Source: Psychrosphaera aestuarii (GTDB lineage Bacteria; Pseudomonadota; Gammaproteobacteria; Enterobacterales; Alteromonadaceae). From it: 64,000 nt of DNA. Each line of letters opens with the position of its first letter. Position 1 is the first letter of the stretch. The DNA is taken from contig NZ_CP072844.1 in NCBI RefSeq assembly GCF_017948405.1, positions 1,798,001 through 1,862,000 on the forward strand. The letters are read 5' to 3'. Below the pieces are notes generated by a model, which was not told where the DNA came from, made no database searches, and saw nothing but the letters and a program-made list of their open reading frames with translations. Shown here one piece after another: positions 47,085 through 56,850 of this stretch. The position numbers and the translations under genes were made by a program.

Positions 47085-50000
47085 CTATTTAAAAAGGCCT
47101 GCAATAATCTGAATAGGATGTTTGAGTGTTTGTTGGGCTAATCGTTTACTTTGACAGCGGCAAGAAAAGCCAGTGGCTAATACCGTATCATGTTCACTAT
47201 TTTTAAGAACTGGCGCCCAGCTAATGTCAAAGAGTTCCTTTGATACTGTTTGGTTTGCTTTTTCATGCCCAAACGTTCCGGCCATACCACAACATCCCGT
47301 ATTCACTGGTTTAGCGGCAAGCCCTAACCTTTCAAAAATAATTGGCCAATGCGAAGGAGCATCTGCGATTAAAGACTTTTCTGTACAATGAGACAACACA
47401 GTGTATTTCGTTACTGAATCATTCAATGCCATTTTAACTTTATCTGCAACAGCTTTACTCAATGCCTGTTTTGATAACCATTCGCCTAATAAGTCTACTT
47501 TAAATTTAACCTTATTATGACCTAGTAAATTTGGATATTCATCGCGATAAACTAAAGTCATAGATGCATCTAGGCCGATCATCGGGCGTTTAAGGGTTGC
47601 GATGTCATTATAATAATCGCAGGCGCTTTTTGCCGTTTCAGTAAATTTTGTCAAAAACCCTTTAACATGCTGAGCTTTACCGTTAACTTGAAATGGTAAT
47701 ATAAGCGGAGAAAAACCTAATCCCTCAAGCGCAATAACAGTGTCTTTTATCAAAGATGACTCATAGCTTGATGTGAACGCATCTTGTACAAGAAAAACAG
47801 TCTTTTGCTTATCAACTTCGGTCAGCTCCTGGTAACGCGTTTCGTTGTAAAAGTACTTTCTTTCAACCACTTGGCTTGGGTGTTGGCTAAGCTTTGGTGC
47901 ATCAACATAACCAACAATATTGTTTACAACAAAGTTGCTAATTGGATTGTGAGTCAGCCAATTTGTGACCGAGGACATCCTAGAAAGCGTTGGCATTATA
48001 GACTCGACATTAGCAACTAAATGATCACTTAACGGTCGCATGTACCTCAGGTAATAAGCCTCTAAAAATTTACTTCTAAATGTTGGTACGTCAACTTTTA
48101 TTGGACATGCTGATGTACAAGCTTTACACGCTAGACACGCATCCATGCTTTCTTTTACTTCATGGCTAAAGTCATATCGACCGAACTTTTTCGCTAATGT
48201 ATAAGCGGCTTTGTATGGCAATCTAAACAAGTCAAGAAATACCGTTTTTGCCATTACCATGTTTACATAAGACACACCTTCGCCTTGAAGCCTTAACCAT
48301 TCACGCATCAATGTTGCACGCCCTTTAGGCGAATATCGACGATCTTTGGTTACTTTATAAGATGGGCACATTACGCTGGATTCATCATAATTAAAACATA
48401 AGCCATTACCATTACAATTAACGGTCTGTTGATATTCTTCTCTAACTTCGATAGGTATTTGCTTATCAAATCGCCCTCTTTTAACCGCATCAACACTCAC
48501 CAATTTTTCTTCACTGCCTATCGGTGTGCATATTTTACCTGGGTTTAGTCTATTGTGAGGGTCAAAGGCTGCTTTGATTTTTCTAAGCTCTAAAAATAGT
48601 TCTTCTCCAAAAAATTCTGGACCATATTCGCTTCGATATCCTTTACCGTGCTCTCCCCACATTAAACCTTTATATTTTGCGGTGAGCTTAACAACTTGGT
48701 CGGATATCAATCGTAATAACTTTTCTTGGTTAGGATCCATCATATTTAACGCTGGTCTAACATGAAGAACACCGGCGTCTACATGACCAAACATGCCATA
48801 TTCAAGGTTATGAGAGTCTAATAGCTGTCTAAATTCAGCGATAAAATCAGCAAGGTTTTCTGGAGGTACTGCGGTGTCTTCTGCAAATGCGATAGGTTTT
48901 TTATCGCCTTTAACATTACCAAGTAAGCCAACCGACTTTTTACGCATTGCGTATATTCTTGCCATTGCTGAACGGTCTGAAGTTACTGAATAACTTATTA
49001 CGCCTGAACTTTTTGTTGAGATTAGTTGATCTAATCTTTTGCATAGACTTGAGACTTTATCATCTTGATTACTCTCGTCTTCATCGTTAAATTCTACAAT
49101 ATTTAACCCTGCTATGACGTGGCCTTGAACCTCAACAATAAGATCTTGGACTTCCTGCCAAATTACGTCTTGTTTAGCTAAGTTAAGGACTTTACTGTCG
49201 ATAGTTTCTACAGATGTCGCTTTTGCATCAACTAAAAAGGGTGAGTTACGCAGTGCTGAATCAAAACTGTCATACGTGATATTAATCATCGTTTTATAAG
49301 CTGCTATGGGCGTAATATTAAGCTTAGCTTCAGTAATAAACGCTAACGTACCCTCGGATCCTGCTAATACTCTACTTAAGTCAAAGTGCTTTTTATCATC
49401 ACATAATACATGCTCTAAGTCATAACCTGTCAAAAAACGATTTAAACGAGGAAATACTTCTCGAATTTGGTCTCTATAATTAGTTGCTGTTTCGTATACT
49501 TGTTTATATATACCTGCCGTTGTCTTGTTGTCGGCACTTCGAGATAGCGCTTCATCAACGGTCAAAGGCGAGGTAGACAACTTATCCCCGCCAATAGTAA
49601 TGGCTTCTAAACCAAGTACATGGTCACTTGTTTTGCCATAAACCAGAGAGCCTTGACCTGACGCATCAGTGTTTATCATTCCACCAATTGTTGCTCTATT
49701 TGATGTTGAAAGATCGGGAGCAAAGAAAAACCCGTAGGGCTTAAGAAAATCATTCAGCTGATCCTTTATTACACCGGACTCTACCTTGACCCAGCGTTCT
49801 TCAACATTGATTTCAATTATATTTCGCATATGTCGTGACATATCGACAATTATAAACTCAGTTAAAGATTGGCCGTTCGTACCAGTGCCACCACCTTTTG
49901 GTGTAAATTTTAGCGTTTTAAACTCGGCTTCATTCGCAAGCTTTGTTAATTCGAATAGATCTTTTTCATTTTTAGGAAAGACAATGGCTTGAGGAATTGC

Positions 50001-50156
50001 TTGATAAATACTGTTGTCTGTCGATTGCGACAAACGAGCAGAGTAGCTTGTTTCTATATCACCAGAGAATTTAAATGACGATTTGTCCTTTAGCTTTTTG
50101 CAAAACAGGTGAACCTTTGGACTAATGGTGTTCTGGACAGGAATTCTACGAATCAT
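47085..50156 (-). CDS. ydiJ: YdiJ-type FAD/Fe-S oxidoreductase (D-2-hydroxyglutarate dehydrogenase-like)
   Basis: A 1023-residue fused flavoprotein. An N-terminal FAD-binding PCMH domain (FTPKGGGTGTNGQSL) is followed by the FAD-oxidase C domain (MFGHVDAGVLHVRP, GEHGKGYRSEY), then a ferredoxin-like Fe-S region (CLACKACTSACPIKVDVP), then a C-terminal CCG-type Fe-S domain (NTGCCGMAGTFGHEK). Length and domain order match E. coli YdiJ at 1018 residues, which oxidises D-2-hydroxyglutarate. The start has only a weak ribosome-binding site. Confidence 0.92.
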   Translation of the reverse strand: MIRRIPVQNTISPKVHLFCKKLKDKSSFKFSGDIETSYSARLSQSTDNSIYQAIPQAIVFPKNEKDLFELTKLANEAEFKTLKFTPKGGGTGTNGQSLTEFIIVDMSRHMRNIIEINVEERWVKVESGVIKDQLNDFLKPYGFFFAPDLSTSNRATIGGMINTDASGQGSLVYGKTSDHVLGLEAITIGGDKLSTSPLTVDEALSRSADNKTTAGIYKQVYETATNYRDQIREVFPRLNRFLTGYDLEHVLCDDKKHFDLSRVLAGSEGTLAFITEAKLNITPIAAYKTMINITYDSFDSALRNSPFLVDAKATSVETIDSKVLNLAKQDVIWQEVQDLIVEVQGHVIAGLNIVEFNDEDESNQDDKVSSLCKRLDQLISTKSSGVISYSVTSDRSAMARIYAMRKKSVGLLGNVKGDKKPIAFAEDTAVPPENLADFIAEFRQLLDSHNLEYGMFGHVDAGVLHVRPALNMMDPNQEKLLRLISDQVVKLTAKYKGLMWGEHGKGYRSEYGPEFFGEELFLELRKIKAAFDPHNRLNPGKICTPIGSEEKLVSVDAVKRGRFDKQIPIEVREEYQQTVNCNGNGLCFNYDESSVMCPSYKVTKDRRYSPKGRATLMREWLRLQGEGVSYVNMVMAKTVFLDLFRLPYKAAYTLAKKFGRYDFSHEVKESMDACLACKACTSACPIKVDVPTFRSKFLEAYYLRYMRPLSDHLVANVESIMPTLSRMSSVTNWLTHNPISNFVVNNIVGYVDAPKLSQHPSQVVERKYFYNETRYQELTEVDKQKTVFLVQDAFTSSYESSLIKDTVIALEGLGFSPLILPFQVNGKAQHVKGFLTKFTETAKSACDYYNDIATLKRPMIGLDASMTLVYRDEYPNLLGHNKVKFKVDLLGEWLSKQALSKAVADKVKMALNDSVTKYTVLSHCTEKSLIADAPSHWPIIFERLGLAAKPVNTGCCGMAGTFGHEKANQTVSKELFDISWAPVLKNSEHDTVLATGFSCRCQSKRLAQQTLKHPIQIIAGLFK

Positions 50157-50207
50157 ATATCAACTAGCGCTCTACAGATAAAGAATAGTCGTCGATTATA
50201 ACCAGTT

Positions 50208-50804
50208 CTATCCCACTAAGTCTAAACTTCTTGAAGCTGTTAGGGTATTAAACCAAAGGTCGATATCCATTGAATTTGGACGTTTAATGCTATGTATATT
50301 CACAACTTTTGCATCTTTATCTACATCTGAATTACGTTGTGTGTGAATATCTTTTGAGATTAGACTCGTATTTATTAACTTTTGTCTTACGTTAAAATCT
50401 AAACTATTAACTAATTCGTCGTCAAAAACTGCCGTTTTGTAACAAAGGGGTTCCGGCTTCAGAGTGTTCTCTAACCGAACATCTTGATATTGACCATTAT
50501 GAACCAGCCTATTTTGATTAGATGCACGGACCGAGTTACCCGCACCATATATATCGGGCTTGACTGTCGGAAAAATGTCGGCGATGGCGTTTGCGTTAAG
50601 GTTTGTAGGCGTGTCTACTTGATGAAATTGGTCAAATTCAGTGGCATCTTGTGTAATCATTGAAAGCAGTAATGCAAAACTTTGGCTATCTGATGAATCT
50701 ACAGCACGACGGAATTGTGAATAATAGGCTGACTCTCTAATTACATTATTATTCGTATTTAAACCAGAGTGATCTGAACTGCTGTTTGGCCAATTATTCG
50801 ACAT
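50208..50804 (-). CDS. Hypothetical protein, possibly VC2046/SO_2500 family
   Basis: A 198-residue, Asn/Ser/Asp-rich cytoplasmic protein with no signal peptide, membrane segment or known motif. The segment ESAYYSQFRRAVDSSDSQSFALLLSMITQDATEFDQF resembles the start of the VC2046/SO_2500 family of Vibrio and Shewanella, but I am recalling this and cannot align it. The middle looks disordered. It lies 51 bases before ydiJ on the same strand and is divergent from tRNA-Tyr. Confidence 0.65.
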   Translation of the reverse strand: MSNNWPNSSSDHSGLNTNNNVIRESAYYSQFRRAVDSSDSQSFALLLSMITQDATEFDQFHQVDTPTNLNANAIADIFPTVKPDIYGAGNSVRASNQNRLVHNGQYQDVRLENTLKPEPLCYKTAVFDDELVNSLDFNVRQKLINTSLISKDIHTQRNSDVDKDAKVVNIHSIKRPNSMDIDLWFNTLTASRSLDLVG

Positions 50805-50870
50805 ATAAACTTCTTATTTACTTCAATTAGTTATTATTTCGGCAGTCGTTAAATTTTCTTTAATTATTTG

Positions 50871-50898
50871 TTTACAGATTTTTTTTCTTTGTTATTAT
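50871..50898 (+). promoter_or_regulatory. tRNA-Tyr promoter
   Basis: TTTACA (50871-50876), a 16-base spacer and TATTAT (50893-50898) form a good sigma70 promoter. Transcription would start near 50905, just before the mature tRNA end. The discriminator GCGTC is GC-rich, as in stringently controlled stable-RNA promoters. Confidence 0.75.
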
Positions 50899-50910
50899 GC
50901 GTCTCGTTCT

Positions 50911-50995
50911 GGAGGGGTTCCCGAGTGGCCAAAGGGATCAGACTGTAAATCTGACGGTTCTACCTTCGGTGGTTCGAATCCACCTCCCTCCACCA
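50911..50995 (+). tRNA. tyrT: tRNA-Tyr (GTA)
   Basis: An 85-base class II tRNA with encoded CCA. The acceptor stem GGAGGGG pairs with TCCCTCC (G7-T66 wobble), the T arm is GGTGG-TTCGAAT-CCACC, and the anticodon GTA is at 50945-50947. The long variable arm fits bacterial tRNA-Tyr. It has its own promoter and terminator. Confidence 0.97.
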
Positions 50996-51005
50996 CTTTT
51001 CGAAG

Positions 51006-51034
51006 AAAAGGCACAACTAAGGTTGTGCCTTTTT
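51006..51034 (+). terminator. tRNA-Tyr terminator
   Basis: A 12-bp perfect stem, AAAAGGCACAAC with GTTGTGCCTTTT, loop TAAG, followed by a further T, lies 11 bases after the tRNA. Confidence 0.93.
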
Positions 51035-51138
51035 GCGTTTATAACACCTAAATTCAATAAATTTGCCATCCTGATTTGTAAAATTTCACTTTCAGTTATA
51101 TACCTTTAAGACACTAATTAACTTTTAGGTCTCAAAAT

Positions 51139-52248
51139 ATGCGAACAAAGGTTTATGCAGCCACGGTGGCATGTGCTTTGTTGGCGCAAGGAAGTGCACA
51201 AGCTGATATCGACTTCACTGGCTTTGCTAGCATTACCGCTGGTAAAGTATTGAGTGGAGACGGTGTTCCACATTATGATGTTCCCCCAACTTTTTTAGCT
51301 GACTACCCTATCGTATCAGCGTACACCGAAGATCTATCATTTAAACAAGAAAGCTTGTTTGGTCTTCAGGTCAAAGCCACACTTTCAGACGGTCTATCTG
51401 CTACAGCGCAAATCGTCTCTAGAGGTGCAGATAATTTTAATACCACCTTTGAATGGGCTTATTTGTCTTATGAGGTAAACGACAATTGGACAATTCAAGC
51501 TGGTAAAAAGCGCCTTCCATTATTTTACTACTCAGACTTTTATGATGTTGGTTTTGCTTATGTATGGTTACGACCACCTGCTGATACTTACACATGGCAA
51601 GTCTTCAACTACAATGGCATTAATGCTTTATACACGACGCAAGTTAATGATTGGTCTGTCTCAGCAAACTTTTATACCGGTGAAGAAGAGAGTGTAAATA
51701 ATAGACTATTAAGTCAGTTCTTTTTTATTGAGCCGACAACTGAGATTTGGAAAGACATATTTGGCGCCGTCGTCAACACAAGTAATGATTGGTTAGAGTT
51801 TCGATTTACAGCAATGACGTATACTAACGAACGCTATCGTAGTGGTGTACAACAAACGTGGGGAGGCAGTACAGAACGTGATGGTACATTTTTAGGTATT
51901 GCAGTTAATGCGACATGGGGAGATACCTTTCTTCTCACAGAATTAAACAAATTAAAATTAGACGATGACGGTGAGCTTGATTCGTTAATGGTGAGTGTTG
52001 GACATAACTTTGGAAGTGTTACACCTTATTTGTCCTATTCTAAACTCGATCAAACAGGCGAGTACTTAGATGGTTCACCAATTACTGACGGCGAAGATCA
52101 CGATACAACTTCTGTCGGCTTAAGATACAACTTTCATCCATCAGCAGCGTTTAAAGTGCAATATGACATCGTGAACGACAACTCCTATGAGTATGCCGTG
52201 GCCGGTGACAGTAAATCGCTTACTTTTGGTATAGATTTGGTTTTCTAG
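51139..52248 (+). CDS. Porin-like outer-membrane beta-barrel protein
   Basis: A 369-residue protein with a signal peptide (about 1-22, ending AQA). The mature part has alternating amphipathic strands, a GLSATAQIVSRGADNFNTTFEWAYLSY segment typical of Gram-negative porins, and a C-terminal Phe (GIDLVF) as required for barrel insertion. The substrate is unknown. It is 11 bases before a small PstS-like gene, so the pair may handle the same solute, perhaps an anion. Confidence 0.8.
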   Translation: MRTKVYAATVACALLAQGSAQADIDFTGFASITAGKVLSGDGVPHYDVPPTFLADYPIVSAYTEDLSFKQESLFGLQVKATLSDGLSATAQIVSRGADNFNTTFEWAYLSYEVNDNWTIQAGKKRLPLFYYSDFYDVGFAYVWLRPPADTYTWQVFNYNGINALYTTQVNDWSVSANFYTGEEESVNNRLLSQFFFIEPTTEIWKDIFGAVVNTSNDWLEFRFTAMTYTNERYRSGVQQTWGGSTERDGTFLGIAVNATWGDTFLLTELNKLKLDDDGELDSLMVSVGHNFGSVTPYLSYSKLDQTGEYLDGSPITDGEDHDTTSVGLRYNFHPSAAFKVQYDIVNDNSYEYAVAGDSKSLTFGIDLVF

Positions 52249-52259
52249 AGGAATAAACA

Positions 52260-52664
52260 ATGAAAAAACTTTTAATTATTTTAGCACTATTTTCGTTTAA
52301 TGCAGTATCGGAAATTGCAGTGATTGTTCACCCTTCTAACGGCGCTAGCCTAGATGAAAAAGATGTAGCCAGGATATTTACAGGCAAAATGAAATCGTTC
52401 CCTGATGGAAACCAAATTATTCCTGTTAATTTAGACAATAGTCAAGCTGCAACAGCTGAATTTAACGAGAAGGTACTTAAACGTTCAGAGAGCCAATTAA
52501 AAGCCTATTGGTCAAAGTTGGTCTTCACAGGGAAAGGTACCCCACCGCAGTCTGTTGCCAATGCTGATGAGGTTCTAAAATTGGTTTCTACTAACCCTAG
52601 CGTTATTGGTTACATCGATGCATCAAAAGTCACGGCCGATGTTAAAGTAATTACGACTTTCTAA
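52260..52664 (+). CDS. Small PstS-like periplasmic binding protein
   Basis: A 134-residue protein with a signal peptide (about 1-17) and a single-lobe region like the phosphate-binding PstS family: VIVHPSNGASLDEKDVARIFTGKMKSFPDG, AEFNEKVLKRSESQLKAYWSKLVFTGKGTPP and VIGYIDASKV. It is shorter than a complete two-lobe binding protein, and no permease or ATPase gene is near. It may bind a ligand for the porin encoded just upstream. A strong bidirectional terminator follows. Confidence 0.78.
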   Translation: MKKLLIILALFSFNAVSEIAVIVHPSNGASLDEKDVARIFTGKMKSFPDGNQIIPVNLDNSQAATAEFNEKVLKRSESQLKAYWSKLVFTGKGTPPQSVANADEVLKLVSTNPSVIGYIDASKVTADVKVITTF

Positions 52665-52707
52665 TTGTAACAATTAGCCCTAAGTTGTAACTTACGCAAA
52701 AATTGTA

Positions 52708-52743
52708 AAAAAAAGGCTCTTAATAAATTAAGAGCCTTTTTTA
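52708..52743. terminator. Bidirectional terminator
   Basis: A 13-bp perfect stem, 52711-52723 with 52728-52740, loop TAAA, is flanked by A and T runs. It separates the porin/PstS-like pair from the convergent bkdB. Confidence 0.93.
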
Positions 52744-52758
52744 TTTCGCAATATTTAT

Positions 52759-54366
52759 CTACACCATATCCATAATCATAGACGTAGGATTTTCTAAATA
52801 CTTAGTCCATAAATTGTTAAAACGTGCAATTGTCCCACCATCTATTATGCGGTGATCACCAGACCAACTTACATTCATTATACGTCTTGCTTCAACATTT
52901 CCATTTGAATCAAAGCGTGGCAATGTTTGCATTTTACCCAGCGCAACAATAGCAACTTCAGGTTTATTGATTATAGGTGTTGCTGTAGTTCCACCCAGTG
53001 CACCAATATTAGATATTGAGATTGTGCCACCTTTAAGTTGCTCAGGTGCTAATCGTCCAGCACGGGCTTGCTCTGTAAGTTCAGTCATTTTAACTGCAAT
53101 ATCTTTAATGCTTAATAATTGACATCCCTTGATATTAGGAACTAAAAGTCCGACTTTAGAATCTACCGCCATACCGATATTGTGATCATTGAAATACGTT
53201 AACTCTGTACAGTCGTCATTTGGCTGAGAATTCATAATTGGGAATTGCTTCATTGCCATTGACATCGCCTTCATAAAAAATGGCATCATTGTCAGCTTAA
53301 TACCTTGAGCTTCGTATTCAGGTTTTAATTGTTTACGTAATTCATATAGCGCGGTTAAGTCAACTTCATCAGAGTATGTAAAATGCGGAATCGTTGAAAC
53401 TGATACCTGCATAGCTTTCGCCATAGCGGCCTTTACGCCTCGTATAGGTTCTACCCGATTGCTTTCAGACGGTAAGGATGACGTCGCGTCCTCTTGTTTC
53501 GAATCGTTTGCAAGCTTGGTAGATGACTGTACGCCGTTATCTTTAAAAGAGAGTAGATCTTGTTTGTAAACACGTCCTTTAGCACCAGAACCCTGTACTA
53601 CCGTAATGTCTAAGTTTAACTCCCGCGCCAAACGACGCACCGCCGGTGACGCGACGGCTTTTTTCCTAGTAGAGTACTCATTGTTTACTTCCTCTGAAGC
53701 CGGCTTAGGGACTTGACTATCAATGGAAACAACGTTCTCAGTTGTTTTAGAAGCTTTATCTTCGGCGGCTGAATTTGCTATCGCACCTTCAACTTCAATA
53801 GCAAACAAAGGTTTGTGCACTATCGCAATTTCACCTTTTTTATAATATAACTTTGCAACAACGCCATCACTTTTAGCCGGTATTTCAACCATAGCCTTAT
53901 CAGTCATTACTTCGCAAATCGGCTGATCTTCCTTTACAACATCACCCTCTTTAACCAACCATTCAACAACTTCACACTCTACTATGCCTTCTCCAATATC
54001 GGGAAGTAGGAAGTCCTCTAGGGTTGTACCTGTGGCATTTAATTCGTTTGAGTCATTGTGGCTCGGCGCAGACGTTATTGTCTCAACGCTCGGTTTTGAC
54101 TCAGAGGCTTGCTCATTATTAGCAGTGCCAGTTTCTTGCAACGCAAATAAAGGCCCGTGAACTTTAGCAATCTCGCCTTTTTTATAATAAAGCTTGGTAA
54201 TAACACCGTCACTTTTAGACGGAATTTCTACCATAGCTTTATCTGTCATCACTTCACAAATTGGTTGGTCTTCTGTAACTGTATCGCCTTCGGATACTAA
54301 CCACTCAACAACTTCACACTCGACAATGCCTTCACCAATATCTGGTAAGATAAAATCAGTACTCAT
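52759..54366 (-). CDS. bkdB: Branched-chain 2-oxoacid dehydrogenase E2 (two lipoyl domains)
   Basis: A 535-residue dihydrolipoyl acyltransferase. Two lipoyl domains (about 1-77 and 117-193) carry lipoylated Lys at 43 and 157, each in MTDKAMVEIP. A peripheral-subunit-binding domain follows (about 239-275, ASPAVRRLARELNLD). The catalytic acyltransferase domain ends with H505 and D509 in SGDHRIIDGG. It transfers branched-chain acyl groups to CoA. The two lipoyl domains are almost identical at the protein level. Third gene of the bkdA1-bkdA2-bkdB unit; E3 is absent. Confidence 0.93.
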   Translation of the reverse strand: MSTDFILPDIGEGIVECEVVEWLVSEGDTVTEDQPICEVMTDKAMVEIPSKSDGVITKLYYKKGEIAKVHGPLFALQETGTANNEQASESKPSVETITSAPSHNDSNELNATGTTLEDFLLPDIGEGIVECEVVEWLVKEGDVVKEDQPICEVMTDKAMVEIPAKSDGVVAKLYYKKGEIAIVHKPLFAIEVEGAIANSAAEDKASKTTENVVSIDSQVPKPASEEVNNEYSTRKKAVASPAVRRLARELNLDITVVQGSGAKGRVYKQDLLSFKDNGVQSSTKLANDSKQEDATSSLPSESNRVEPIRGVKAAMAKAMQVSVSTIPHFTYSDEVDLTALYELRKQLKPEYEAQGIKLTMMPFFMKAMSMAMKQFPIMNSQPNDDCTELTYFNDHNIGMAVDSKVGLLVPNIKGCQLLSIKDIAVKMTELTEQARAGRLAPEQLKGGTISISNIGALGGTTATPIINKPEVAIVALGKMQTLPRFDSNGNVEARRIMNVSWSGDHRIIDGGTIARFNNLWTKYLENPTSMIMDMV

Positions 54367-54382
54367 TCTTAATTCTCCAGAC

Positions 54383-55360
54383 TTAATAATTAACAGAGCG
54401 TTTAATCGCTTCGTAAACTTTTAGGTGATCGGCCATATATTCTTTTTCATGTGCTAATGGGTATGGCGTATCTAAACCACAAACACGTTCTATTGGAGAC
54501 TCTAAATGCAAAAAGCATTCTTCTTGAACTGTCGCTGCTATTTCAGACGCAAAGCCACCCGTTAAAGGCGCCTCTTGAGACACAACTAAACGACCTGTTT
54601 TTATAACCGATGCAGTTACGGTTTCGACGTCCCATGGTGCTACGGTCCTAAGATCAATAACTTCACAGGAAATGCCATCTTTCTCTGCCATCTCAGCCGC
54701 TTTTTCTAGCATCTCTACTTGCGCACCCCAGGCTAACAACGTCACGTCTTCACCTTGCTGAACGATTTCAGCCTTACCTAACGGAATGGTGTATTTTCCT
54801 TCCGGAACTTCACCAACCGATGCACGATATAAACGCTTTGGTTCAAAGAAAATAACAGGGTCATTACTCTCTAAACTTGCTGCTAACAAACCTTTAGCTT
54901 GATATGCGTTTCTTGGGAATACCAGTTTCAGGCCTGGTGTATGAGCAAAATACGCTTCTGGCGATTGTGAATGATATAAACCACCGTGAATACCACCACC
55001 GTATGGTGTTCTAATCACCATGTTGCCTACGTTAAATTCATTACCCGAACGGAAACGGAATTTAGCGGTTTCATTAACGATTTGATCAAACGCTGGAAAT
55101 ATATAGTCAGCGAATTGGATCTCAGGGATGGCCAATGTACCTTGCGCTGCTAGACCGTTCGCAAAACCTAATATACCTTGCTCTACAAGAGGAGTATTAA
55201 AAACGCGGTCTTTACCGAACTTCTCTTGTAATCCACTTGTGGCTCTAAATACACCGCCAAAAGCACCAACATCTTCACCGAAGATACAAGCGTTTTCGTT
55301 CTCTTCCATGGCGATTGCTAACGCTGAATTTATCGCCTGTAACATGTTCATTTTAGCCAT
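54383..55360 (-). CDS. bkdA2: Branched-chain 2-oxoacid dehydrogenase E1 beta
   Basis: A 325-residue transketolase-like E1 beta subunit. It starts [41 protein letters not shown], and [21 protein letters not shown] is typical. It pairs with E1 alpha to decarboxylate branched-chain 2-oxoacids with thiamine diphosphate. Its start shares one base with the bkdA1 stop. Confidence 0.95.
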   Translation of the reverse strand: MAKMNMLQAINSALAIAMEENENACIFGEDVGAFGGVFRATSGLQEKFGKDRVFNTPLVEQGILGFANGLAAQGTLAIPEIQFADYIFPAFDQIVNETAKFRFRSGNEFNVGNMVIRTPYGGGIHGGLYHSQSPEAYFAHTPGLKLVFPRNAYQAKGLLAASLESNDPVIFFEPKRLYRASVGEVPEGKYTIPLGKAEIVQQGEDVTLLAWGAQVEMLEKAAEMAEKDGISCEVIDLRTVAPWDVETVTASVIKTGRLVVSQEAPLTGGFASEIAATVQEECFLHLESPIERVCGLDTPYPLAHEKEYMADHLKVYEAIKRSVNY

Positions 55361-56571
55361 TATTTAGACTCCCCTATACGACTTGCCGTAGCAGGATACG
55401 ACTCTGGGTATTTTAAGATATGTGCTTTTAGTTGCTCGTATTGCTTTTGCAGATGGGCTGGTACTTCTTCATACACATCTGTAACTATTTCTTCTAAAGC
55501 TGGCTTAGCGACCTTTTCTGCGACTTTTAGTGCATCAAGTACCTGCACTTTTATTTGCTCTTTTACTTTCTCATCTTCAGCTTCATCTAACCAACCTTGC
55601 TTCACCATATATTTACGGAATCGCTCGACTGGGCAATTATCACGGAAGGTTTCTTCTTCTTCCTTTTCACGATATCCCGTAGGATCGTCTGAAGAAGAAT
55701 GAGCTGCTAAACGGTAGGCGATTGATTCAATTAAAACTGGTGCGTTATTCTTTACTGAATATTCGCGTGCCATTTTAACCGCTTCATAAACAGCTAGAGC
55801 ATCGAAACCGTCAACTCGAATGGCCTTCATACCATATCCAGTCGCACGGACAGCTATACCATCGCCTTTAAACTGCTCACTTGCCGGTGTTGAAATCGCG
55901 TAACCATTGTTGCGGGCAAAAAATAGTGTAGGCGAATTATGTACTGCCGCCATGTTTAAGCCTGCGTGGAAATCACCTTCTGATGCTGCACCTTCACCAA
56001 AGTAGCAAATAGTACATGCACCATCGCCTTTAAGCTTTTGACCGTAAGCATAACCTGCAGCTTGTGGGATTTGCGTACCTAATGGCGACGAGATCGTAGA
56101 ATAATTTAATTCTTTTGAGCCATAGTGAATAGGCATTTGACGGCCTTTTCCAAAGTCTTTTTCGTTTGAAAACATTTGGTGCATAAACTGTTCGAGCTTA
56201 AAACCTCGATAGGCAAGAGCGGCTTGTTCACGATACTGGGCAAAGATCATGTCTTTGTCTTCTAATGCAGCAGCACTGCCAGTTACAGCAGCTTCTTCAC
56301 CAAGACATTGCATATAAAAACTCACCCGGCCTTGACGTTGGGCTGCCAACATACGTTCATCAAATACACGAATAAAACGCATCGTTTCATATATACGAAT
56401 TGCGGTTTCTTTATCCATAGAAGACTTTTGAGCGCCTTTATAAAGCTCGCCATTGTCATCTAACATTTTGAACGTCGGTATCGACAATGCGTGCTCACCA
56501 ACAAAATCCAGCTCTAACGTATCTTTACGAATCGTATTAGTTGGATTTTCAACGTTTAATAGCTTAGCCAT
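55360..56571 (-). CDS. bkdA1: Branched-chain 2-oxoacid dehydrogenase E1 alpha
   Basis: A 403-residue E1 alpha subunit with the thiamine diphosphate motif [36 protein letters not shown] and the phosphorylation-loop region [16 protein letters not shown]. First gene of the operon. Branched-chain amino-acid breakdown also supplies branched acyl-CoA primers for membrane lipids, a common reason for this operon in cold marine bacteria (inference). Confidence 0.95.
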   Translation of the reverse strand: MAKLLNVENPTNTIRKDTLELDFVGEHALSIPTFKMLDDNGELYKGAQKSSMDKETAIRIYETMRFIRVFDERMLAAQRQGRVSFYMQCLGEEAAVTGSAAALEDKDMIFAQYREQAALAYRGFKLEQFMHQMFSNEKDFGKGRQMPIHYGSKELNYSTISSPLGTQIPQAAGYAYGQKLKGDGACTICYFGEGAASEGDFHAGLNMAAVHNSPTLFFARNNGYAISTPASEQFKGDGIAVRATGYGMKAIRVDGFDALAVYEAVKMAREYSVKNNAPVLIESIAYRLAAHSSSDDPTGYREKEEEETFRDNCPVERFRKYMVKQGWLDEAEDEKVKEQIKVQVLDALKVAEKVAKPALEEIVTDVYEEVPAHLQKQYEQLKAHILKYPESYPATASRIGESK

Positions 56572-56800
56572 TGAATCCTATCCCCTTTCTTCAAATCGTT
56601 TGTTATGGCCTAGACCCCTAACAGAGCGCAATTTGATCATTATTTTTATACAATATTATAGATTGTGCAGGACTTTACCTGCGAGCGGGATTTCGTTCAA
56701 TTTTTGAGGGGTTTAGAGTAAATAGTTTAGAGATATAAAGTGTTCAGATAAATTGCCACTTTTGGCTATTTATTAAGCTGGAGTGAATATTTAACAAACG

Positions 56801-56833
56801 AACTCGTAATGATAAGTGCCACCATTACGAGTT
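56801..56833 (-). terminator. Inverted repeat after astE (possible terminator)
   Basis: AACTCGTAATG and CATTACGAGTT form an 11-bp perfect stem with an 11-base loop, starting 17 bases beyond the astE stop on the minus strand. No long T tract follows, so termination strength is unclear. The rest of the 279-base gap to bkdA1 is A/T-rich with no other feature I can support. Confidence 0.55.
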
Positions 56834-56850
56834 GTTACGCGACTTTCTTG

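Noticed and set aside
56801..56833. Inverted repeat considered as an operator for the bkd operon
   Set aside because: It lies next to the astE stop, over 230 bases from bkdA1 and downstream of astE, so a terminator-like role is more likely.
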